DNA of 64,000 nt, taken from NCBI GenBank assembly GCA_032164245.1, contig JAVMKO010000002.1, forward strand, positions 97,167,340 through 97,231,339, in the 5' to 3' direction. Each line of letters opens with the position of its first letter. Within the stretch, counting starts at the first letter, position 1. This document shows, one piece after another, positions 56,631 through 64,000 of this stretch. The stretch is from Sternotherus odoratus (Eukaryota > Chordata > Testudines > Kinosternidae). The notes beneath the pieces are model-generated. The model did no database searches. It saw only the letters and a list, made by a program, of their open reading frames with translations, and was not told the origin of the DNA. Both the position numbers and the translations under genes were made by a program.

Positions 56631-56636
56631 ATTAAA
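56631..56636 (+). promoter_or_regulatory. NEDD9: candidate distal poly(A) signal ATTAAA
   Basis: ATTAAA in 'atcattaaatatac', followed within 30 bp by T-rich and A-rich tracts and then 'gatgttagctgattttattc'. It is a plausible main cleavage site about 2 kb after the stop, similar in distance to the mammalian gene. Confidence 0.5.
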
Positions 56637-56659
56637 TATACAAAGTTTTTTTTTAAAAA

Positions 56660-57360
56660 AAAAGATGTTAGCTGATTTTATTCCTTCTTTGCAATTCTCT
56701 ATGAACTATGGAAGCAAACGTTCCAGGCTAAAGCTGCTGTGAGACGGAGTGTTTATGTCCCCCCGGATTAAAGAACATAGAAAAGTCGATGAAACAGTAA
56801 TTAAACATGCTGCTGTCAAGAAGGAAGAAACTAAGTAGAATGGGTTTAGGGGAATTTGGTCTGTAGCGATCATTCTTCATAGGATGCAGTTTAAATCATC
56901 CATAGAAAACCCAAGAAGACTAGCTTTGTCCGAGTAACCAATGTGGAAATTGAGGGGGTGAAGAAAATCTCTACTAGTCCAGAGGAAGTTGGTGGAGCAC
57001 CTGTGCAACTGGACTGTAGCAGCTACTTTGCCTCATAGATTATAAAAACAGCTACAGGCTGCTGCTCTCCTCATCTCCTTGCAGAGTTTATGGACCGTGG
57101 ATACACAATATTTATGGGCCCATTTGTTCACTTTCCTCTGTCATTCATGAAGCCCTGGTGTATCCTCCCACAGAGACTGCTGATATGTACCACTGTTGCG
57201 TGGAAGTATAATCAGAAAGAGAGGGCACGTCCGCTCAGCTTTAGACTATCCTGTTAACATACCCATCAACGCAGCTGCAGGACTCATTCCATCTCATGCC
57301 CAATTCTATCTCTGCCCTCCAATCCAAATTGTGTGGTGTGATAGAGGAGGGTCAGGGACC
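56660..57360. other. intergenic, nothing recognised
   Basis: No repeat, RNA or credible open frame seen between the probable NEDD9 3' end and the LTR-like element. Confidence 0.5.
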
Positions 57361-57976
57361 TGTGGCAGAGTGCTTGAGGGGAGATATATTAACTCAAGGT
57401 TCATTAGGGCGTGGCTCCCTGTAGACTAGGGAAGCAGGCAGCAGGTTAATTAGGAGCACCTGCTGTCAATTAAGGTCTTAATAAAAACCCTTGCTTCAGG
57501 CAGACGGGTGGGAGTTTGGAAGGAGTTTGGAGGCGTTGGAGCGGAGAGCAGTTTGGAGGCATTGGAGCGGAGAGCAGTTTGGAGGAGTTGGAGCAGAGAG
57601 CAGTTTGGCAGAGTTGGAGCAGAGAGCAGTTTGGGAGAAGTGCTGCGGTGAGCTAAGAAAGACCCAGACCCCGAGGAAAGGAACACCTGGCTTGTGCAGA
57701 GAGAAGGCAGGAAGCCCCCACAAGCTGAAGGGTAGGAGAGGGAAGTAGCCCAGGGGAAGGAATAGCTAGACCAAGGGGTTTACCACTATCCTCAGGGCCC
57801 CTGGGCTGGGACCCGGAGTAGAGGGTGGGCCTGGGTCCCTCCCTCTCCACTTCTCCCCTCTAGGATACTAGTGGGACCGTTAATACCCTGATCAGGGGCA
57901 AGAAATAGGCTCCCTGAATTCCCCACAAGAAGAGAAAACGCAGGACCCATCATTATAGTGGCAGTAATTTGTCACA
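57361..57976 (+). mobile_element. LTR-like repeat with a 26-bp tandem array
   Basis: Begins 'tgtggcagagtgcttgagg' and ends 'gcagtaatttgtcaca', a TG...CA form with short inverted ends. 'aataaaaacccttgcttcag' (57480-57499) could be the TATA/poly(A) region. An internal array lies at 57519-57640. No target duplication could be matched, and no internal retroviral genes are adjacent, so a solo LTR or an unclassified interspersed repeat are both possible. Confidence 0.45.
57519..57640. repeat. 26-bp tandem array
   Basis: Four to five units of 'agtttggaggcattggagcg' followed by 'gagagc', the later units reading 'gttggagcagagagc'. It creates parallel open frames in both strands that are not genes. 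Confidence 0.85.
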
Positions 57977-59705
57977 CTGGTTACTTCTATGCTCCATGCC
58001 GCATGGGAGGCTGAAAGAGCCACTGCGCACAGTCTGTATTCCCCCAACCCCAAGCAGGTGGAATCTTAACAGTTCAGCTGTGGTTCAGGCCTTGCATGAC
58101 TGGGTTGAGAGGTCAAGATCCAAAATGACTATGTGGCTTTAAGGATCAAAAATTCCTCTCCAAAAGTTATGCCCTATTGGTGCTGATACGCTTGCCTCTC
58201 ATTTACATATCTGTTAAGCTTAATTGATCTTAAGGATGAAAGCAGAAGCAGTGCTTTTGTTTCCAAAATTAGGAAAGAATGTTGCATCTTTCTGAGAGCT
58301 TCTCTCTGGAGTGTGACAGCAGTTGGCTGTCCGTAAAGAAAGTCCCATCTTGTTTGAGTGCAAATTAAATACCTACTGCGGCTTACTCCATTCCTTGCAA
58401 AATGAATAGGTTGCTTCTATGCACATTTGATTTAGAAACCTCTGGGTTTGATGGAGTTGGACTCCGTGATTGGTGCAGTCAGTGCCTGTTTTGATCACAA
58501 TCTTTAAGAGGACTCCACCCTTTTCTGCTTCTAAATTTAAAAAAAACCCTAATAATAAAGGGATAACTGAAGGAATTGGAAATGGGACCCACAGCCTTTT
58601 AGGTCTGAGTCACTGTCCTGGGACCGCAGCTGATTAAACTGCTGCCATGTGACAACAGCTTGGTGGCCAACATGAAATGGTTTCTGGTTTCCAATGAATA
58701 GATGGCCACATCACAAAAAAATGCTTAAACACATCTAGCTCTTTACCTCAGTGCCCTCTATAAACATTAATTCACAAAAACCATTTGGCACTACTCATCT
58801 CTTAAGTCCAGCTACTGGAGGGATAAGGAGTACTCTAATATTGTTCCTTCCGGTTTAGGGATGTCACCCCCCTCTAGGGACAGTCTTTATTTTTAAAATG
58901 GAGGATATTGCTAGCAATATTTTAGCTCCTTGGACCTGAATGACCCACTGGCTGGCAATTGCAGCATAGTCACTGAGGATTAAATGGACCAAGAAGGTGA
59001 ATCACACCCTCAATATTAGACATGATCTTGCTTGTGAGGCGGCTTTGATGACCTCTGCTGCCCATGCTGAAGGTCAACTTGTTTCCAAACTTCGTTGTCA
59101 ATCTAGCATCTTGGATGGCTGTTTTAAAAATTATTTTCCCTGTAGAAGCAATCAAAGAGTGGCCATAACTTTGTAAATACCTTGGACACCCTCAGATAAA
59201 TGTTCTGCTTCATGTCATGGTTTTTCTCTTGGCTGGCTGTAGCCTTCCATTTGCTAGACTCTCTCACACTCACCTCTTCACTCTATCCAGCATTCACCAG
59301 CTTCTCCCATTGCTCAGACTGCATCATTCTCACCACTCAGTTCCCCACCCTACTGCGCCGTCTCTTTCTACACAAAGTTCCCACATTCAAGGTACTGCTC
59401 CTCTGGGCATCTCACCCCTCTTCCCATATGCAGTCTGCACATTTCTCACATCTTGCTCCTCAGCTGGTCTCCTACTCCTATTCTCACCTTCATGGTTGTT
59501 TCCCATATTGCTTCCTTTGTCTGGAACATCATCCCTCTGTGACACTACCCAGACTACAATCTGGAATGTTGAACAGCGGTGTCCCCTTAACTGCATTGCT
59601 GTCAGAACGGCCACTCCTGGCCTGTTCACACAATCTTCAGCATGCAAATTCACTTCCAGCTAAATACATGAGTACTCTGTCCGGTCACTCATGAATTGCA
59701 TACAG
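57977..59705. other. intergenic, no clear feature
   Basis: Contains an open frame at 59200-59694 (+) rich in Leu, Ser and His with a second overlapping frame, which looks like a decayed repeat or chance. The segment 59240-59600 has a pyrimidine-rich character typical of antisense LINE relics but cannot be assigned. Nothing else recognised. Confidence 0.4.
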
Positions 59706-59871
59706 CAGGGGTCTCCAAACTTTTCAGCCCGAGGGCCGCATTAACTATCAAATAGCAGTTCGGGGGCCGACAACACACTCGAGGTCCAAATAAAAAAGAA
59801 TCAAAACATGGATGTTGTTTTTAATTATTTATTTAATATTATTTTATTCAGTTATTATTTAATAACACATT

Positions 59872-60043
59872 GATACACTACACATGAACACCTGTTCACT
59901 ACACATGAACACCTGTTCACTACACATGAACACTACACATGAACACCTGTTCACTACACATGAACACCTGTTCACTACACATGAACACTACACATGAACA
60001 CTACACATAAACACCTGTTCACTACACGTGAACACTACACATC
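59872..60043. repeat. short palindrome-bearing tandem array (copy 3)
   Basis: 'cactacacatgaacacctgt' units; the palindrome 'gaacacctgttc' occurs four times plus one 'aaacacctgttc' variant. Confidence 0.88.
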
Positions 60044-60050
60044 AACCCCC

Positions 60051-60902
60051 CAACTGACCCACCCAGCCAGGACTCTCCCCCCAAAACCTCCTTTCCTCCA
60101 ACCCCCAACTGACCCACCCAGCCAGGTCTCTCCCCCCAAAACCTCCTTTCCTCCAACCCCCCCCCAACTGACCCACCCAGCCAGGTCTCTCCCCCCCAAA
60201 CCTCCTTTCCTCCAACCCCCCCAACTGACCCACCCAGCCAGGTCTCTCCCCCCCAAACCTCCTTTCCTCCAACCCCCCCCCCAACTGACCCACCCAGCCA
60301 GGTCTCTCCCCCCCCAAACCTCCTTTCCTCCAACCCCCCCCCCAACTGACCCACCCAGCCAGGTCTCTCCCCCCCAAACCTCCTTTCCTCCAACCCCCCC
60401 CCAACTGACCCACCCAGCCAGGTCTCTCCCCCCAAAACCTCCTTTCCTCCAACCCCCCCCAACTGACCCACCCAGCCAGGTCTCTCCCCCCAAAACCTCC
60501 TTTCCTCCAACCCCCAACTGACCCACCCAGCCAGGTCTCTCCCCCCAAAACCTCCTTTCCTCCAACCCCCAACTGACCCACCCAGCCAGGTCTCTCCCCC
60601 CAAAACCTCCTTTCCTCCAACCCCCAACTGACCCACCCACCCAGGTCTCTCCCCCCAAAACCTCCTTTCCTCCAACCCCCCCCCCCAACTGACCCGCTCA
60701 ACCCGGTCTCTTCCCCCCCCCCCCAACTGACCCGCTCAACCCGGTCTCTTCCCCCCCCCCAACTGACCCGCTCAACCCGGTCTCTTCCCCCCCCTCCCCC
60801 CAACTGACCCGCTCAACCCGGTCTCTTCCCCCCCCCCCAACTGACCCGCTCAACCCGGTCTCTTCCCCCCCCCCCAACTGACCCGCTCAACCCGGTCTCT
60901 CC
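60051..60902. repeat. 60-bp C-rich tandem array (copy 3)
   Basis: About eleven long units of the same type as at 48513-48990, followed by about six 36-45-bp units lacking the 'aaaacctcctttcctccaa' part. The minus strand reads as repeats of GWVSWG...RRFWGERP, an artefact of the period being a multiple of three. Confidence 0.92.
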
Positions 60903-61554
60903 CCACAGACCGTTTCGCTGCCTGGCAGTGGGTGGCTCCTTGTTTCTGGCGGTGCGGCGCGTCCCGGCCCCAGCTCTGAGCCGTCCCTGGCCGCCGGCGG
61001 CAGCGGACTACGCGGCGTGTCCCGGCCGGCGGCGGCAGCGGAGCACGCGGCGCGTCCCAGCCCCGCGGCTGGTTCCCGACCGATCTCCACGGGCCGGATG
61101 AGAGGGCCTCGCGGGCCGCATCCGGCCCGCGGGCCGTAGTTTGGAGACCCCTGTTGCATGTGATCTTATGTGAATCTTACTGTTTTGCATGAATGTTGTG
61201 AGTGCCTCCATTTCCCTGTGTATTGCACTAATGTCTAGATCAGTGATGGGCAACCTTTTGAGCTTGGTGTGTCATACTTCGCCAAAAAACTGAGCATAAC
61301 TCGGGTGGTGTGTCACTTTGAGGAAAAAACATTATTTCGCGATATTTATAGTTTAAATAACATAAATGTATAATTGTTATATATAATTGTATTTAATAAA
61401 CCAAAAACTAATTATTTAACTGTCCTGCTTAGTGACTTCTTTGTTCATCCGTCAGTCGGTTTCTTTTGTTGGTCTTGATATTATTTAGCTTGTGTGGGGT
61501 GCCGTGAAGTAAGATAAGTGAGGGGGAGGGGGAATTCTTTCACAAACCTGCCTA

Positions 61555-63487
61555 TTAGTGACTTTTTTGTTGCTGAATTTCATTGGCTAAATCTTCAATT
61601 GAAGGTTGGTATTTTGTACACTTCAGGCCCAAGCAAGCGCTACTAACTTCATCTGTCAATCTGTTTCTTTTGTTGGTTTTGATATTATTTAACGCTGAGA
61701 ATAAGGCCTCACAAAAGTATGTAGAGGGAAAAATTGTGAGTAAAGCCATTGCTATATTTTTCAGGGTGCTAAAAGTGTCTGGTAGTCGGTTCCAGGCACT
61801 CCAAATTTCCTGTTCGTAGTGGCACTCCTCTTGATTCTCCAAGCGACACCTTTCCAGATTCTCAAGCTTTGACCTCAAGTCGACAAACACCTGAGCCCAG
61901 ATACTGTCTTGAAATTCTGCAAGTTGCATCTCCAAATCATCAATTTGCATCCATTGGAAACCATTTAATTCCAAACTACTGTAGACTACTACATCAGGAT
62001 ACTTAATTATTTTCATGGTCTGTTCTAGACTTCTAAATTGACTAAATCTATCACTAAACTGGTCAAGTAACGAGTCTAAAACATGCTGGTACTTCATATG
62101 CAAGAGTTCCATTTCATTTTGTACAGCTGCACTGGCCTTCTCAAAATACTTTGTTACTCGAGGAAAATACTTATAAGTTTTAGTTTCTACATCTCGCTTG
62201 AAAATTTTAACTTTACTTTCAAAAGCTTTTATGTATCCAAACATAACGTCAATACTTTTGCCAAAACCTTGTAACTTTAAGTTCAGTTCATTAATATGAA
62301 CAGAGAGATCTGTAAAAAACATCAGGGTGTTGACCCACTTATCATCATTAAGCTGAGGAAAGTTTCCCAGATCCTTATCGTCAAGAAATACCTTAATTTC
62401 TTCAAAGCACTCCACAAAGCGCTCAAGAACTTTGCCTCGGCTCAGCCATCTTACATTATTGTACATCAGCAGTCCACTGTAGGTGGAATCAACCTCCAGT
62501 AAAAGTGCCGAAAATTCTCGCTTGTGAAGGGGGCGAGCAGCTATTAAATTAACTATTTTTGTAACAACTGACATTAAGTCGTTTAAGTCGGTGAATCCTG
62601 CCTTGGCACATAAAGCCTCCTGATGGATAATACAATGAAAAGGCACAATCGGATGTCCAATAGCTTCTGTAAACAATTTGACAAATCCAACTTTTTTCCC
62701 CACCATATTTGGTGCCCCATCTGTCGTCACTGACACAACTTTAGAGATATCAATGCTTAGGTCACAAAATGTTTGCATAACAACCTTACATATTTCGCTT
62801 CCTGATGTACTCGTTGGCACTGATACTAACTTTATCAACTCTTCTCTCATTGTGAGACCATCAGAATATCGACCAATAATGGCCAACTGAGCATGTGATG
62901 TGACATCAGTAGTTTCATCAAGAGAGATCGAAAAATATTTACACTTCCTTATGTCTCTCTGCAATTGATGTTGCACGTTTGTGTTCAGTCTCATTATTCG
63001 GTCTTTTATGATATTTCTACTGAGTGGTAACTCAGATATTCTCTTAATAATTGCATCTTTATTCTGCATATCATGAAATAGAACTGGTGCACATCTTAGG
63101 AGAGTTTCTTTAATAAATTCTCCCTCACTGAGCGCTTTTCCATGCTGAGCTATAGAGTGAGCAATGCTCAAACTTGCAGATGTTAAATTTGTAGAGCCTT
63201 TCATAAATTTAAGATGGAATTAGATTGGCTCTTATAAAGGTGTAGCTGCCTGAAATGTATTCCTTCCTTTCATCCTCACTTTTTTCCAGGAGCTGGGAAT
63301 GCTTAGTTTCGAAATGTCTATTTATATTCACGTTCTGCTTACTACCGTTTCAGTACATAGAACGCAAAATGATCTGCCATTTTTTTCTATAAAGCCATAC
63401 ATCTCGGTCCATATCTCTTGAAAGGGTCGGCCACTGCTACTACCACTTCCTTACTTAACCTTAGTTTTTATTTTTTGGGTTCTCCAT
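61555..63487 (-). pseudogene. hAT-family transposase with BED zinc finger, damaged N-terminus
   Basis: A cut-and-paste transposase read from about 63487 down to 61555. The main frame (63204-61555, 549 codons) is fully open: it has SISLDETTDVTSHAQLAI with the first acidic catalytic region, TTDGAPNMVGKK with the second, the RWLSRG motif, and the C-terminal hAT dimerisation block (FPSTYFCEALFSALNNIKTN). Upstream the BED zinc finger is visible (CVLC at about 63368, RHFETKH at about 63325) but in other frames. I count frameshifts near 63460, 63337 and 63210 and a stop near 63447. It resembles Charlie-type transposases and their host-adopted relatives (GTF2IRD2, ZBED5 group). It is probably inactive here but recently so. 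Confidence 0.85.
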
Positions 63488-64000
63488 CAGGGGGGCAGTG
63501 ACAGAAGATAGAATTATAGATAGCTTGTTAGGCCTGCAGGCAATTAGGGGTTAACTAGCCTAACTAACCACAAAATGGTGCATGTAACTGTCTTTTAGGA
63601 AAGGGCAGGGTTAATGAGCAGAAATAGGGGTTAATAAGGATGCACAACAGTAATAGTGGTGAAATGAAGTCTGCACTATGGAGCAAGATGGTGTTCCTTA
63701 TGTGAATTAAAATGGCTACCACTATTTTTAATGGCGGGAAACGGCACCCATAGCACGCCACAAGCCCTCGCCTCTCCCAGCCTCCCCCTCACTTATCTCA
63801 GTAATGATGGATTAGAAATCCATCACACCCCAGAACAGTAGATAATGGTTGCTGTGGTTAACTGCTATTTGGTTACTAGTAATGGCAGGGCCCCAGAGAT
63901 GCGTCCCCTGCTGCGTTCCACTGCTCCCTGCTCTGCCGGCGGAAGTGAGGGCAAAGATCCTGGCTTAACCGGAAGTCACAGAACTACACGCTCTGTGCCA
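63488..64000. other. possible hAT 5' leader or unrelated promoter-like sequence
   Basis: Contains 'ggttaactagcctaact', 'gaaataggggttaataagg' and, near the end, two ETS-like sites ('gcggaagtga' at 63940-63949 and 'accggaagtca' at 63969-63979). No open frame of note. Its identity depends on sequence past the window end. Confidence 0.3.

Larger units (their letters stand above)
54602..56655 (+). other. NEDD9: NEDD9 3' UTR (probable extent)
   Basis: AT-rich sequence after the stop, free of recognisable transposons until after 56700, which fits a transcribed UTR under constraint. A (TA)n run lies at 55405-55421. Candidate poly(A) signals are at 55198 and 56631. The end is inferred. Confidence 0.6.
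59706..61153 (-). mobile_element. hAT non-autonomous element with internal arrays, copy 3
   Basis: A 1448-bp element with the same ends as copies 1 and 2, in the orientation of copy 2. The flanks share only 'ttgcat' (59696-59701 and 61154-61159), so the target duplication is imperfect, with an extra 'acag' before the left end. Its 60-bp array is the longest, followed by six short 'cccgctcaacccggtctc' variants, while its CpG-rich array is shortened to about one and a half units. Confidence 0.9.
61241..64000 (-). mobile_element. autonomous-type hAT (Charlie-like) element, runs off the window
   Basis: Starts at 'cagtgatgggcaaccttttg' (61241-61260), a hAT terminus, and encodes a transposase on the minus strand (61555-63487). 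No matching inverted end was found up to 64000, so either the element continues past the window or its other boundary is unrecognised. The last 500 bp would then be its 5' leader. Confidence 0.75.

Noticed and set aside
59200..59694. + strand frame of 164 codons
   Set aside because: A second overlapping frame of similar length, pyrimidine-driven composition and no domain; more likely a decayed repeat.
60022..60803. Minus-strand and plus-strand open frames over copy 3 (up to 253 codons)
   Set aside because: Same artefact of the 60-bp array; open on both strands simultaneously.

Overview
This is a vertebrate genomic window, most likely from a cryptodire turtle. The evidence is the company the repeats keep: a tRNA-derived SINE whose tail matches a CR1 LINE 3' end, long antisense CR1 with the familiar turtle consensus, Penelope-like elements with a GIY-YIG endonuclease, worn MIR/L2 pieces, and many hAT-type non-autonomous DNA transposons. 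The species call rests on recognition, not on a search.

The only host gene I can support is NEDD9 (HEF1/Cas-L), on the + strand. Its whole coding sequence is here in seven coding exons (3217-3228, 27895-28341, 46740-46841, 50506-50607, 51105-52325, 52760-52849, 54092-54601). Together they encode 827 residues, close to the 834 of the human protein. Introns are about 24.7, 18.4, 3.7, 0.5, 0.4 and 1.2 kb. Every exon boundary falls between codons. The 3' UTR probably ends near 56650. The protein is a Cas-family scaffold: an N-terminal SH3 domain, a substrate region of YxxP motifs, a serine-rich helical region, and a C-terminal dimerisation/FAT-like domain.

Layout: 1-3216 is upstream sequence with an inverted pair of Penelope ends. 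Intron 1 (3229-27894) holds an antisense RTE-like LINE, a tRNA SINE, an antisense CR1, a Tigger-like element with a GC-rich minisatellite, a TAA-flanked Harbinger-like element, a CR1 split by a hAT insertion, and an L2 piece. Intron 2 (28342-46739) holds a minisatellite-bearing hAT element, a nested hAT-in-hAT insertion, a Penelope element with reverse transcriptase and GIY-YIG, and a hairpin-rich foldback element. Intron 3 holds a second minisatellite-bearing hAT in the opposite orientation. Downstream of NEDD9 are an LTR-like repeat, a third minisatellite-bearing hAT, and 87 bp later a much larger hAT element with a damaged but largely open transposase that runs towards the window end.

The most unusual structure is the family of three hAT elements (31474-32797, 48121-49391, 59706-61153). 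Each has the same 16-bp termini and carries three different tandem arrays: a 43-bp CpG-rich unit, a roughly 60-bp G/C-skewed unit and a short unit built around a 12-bp palindrome. Two copies have perfect 8-bp target duplications, and two lie in opposite orientation on either side of the frame-preserving exon 3 of NEDD9.
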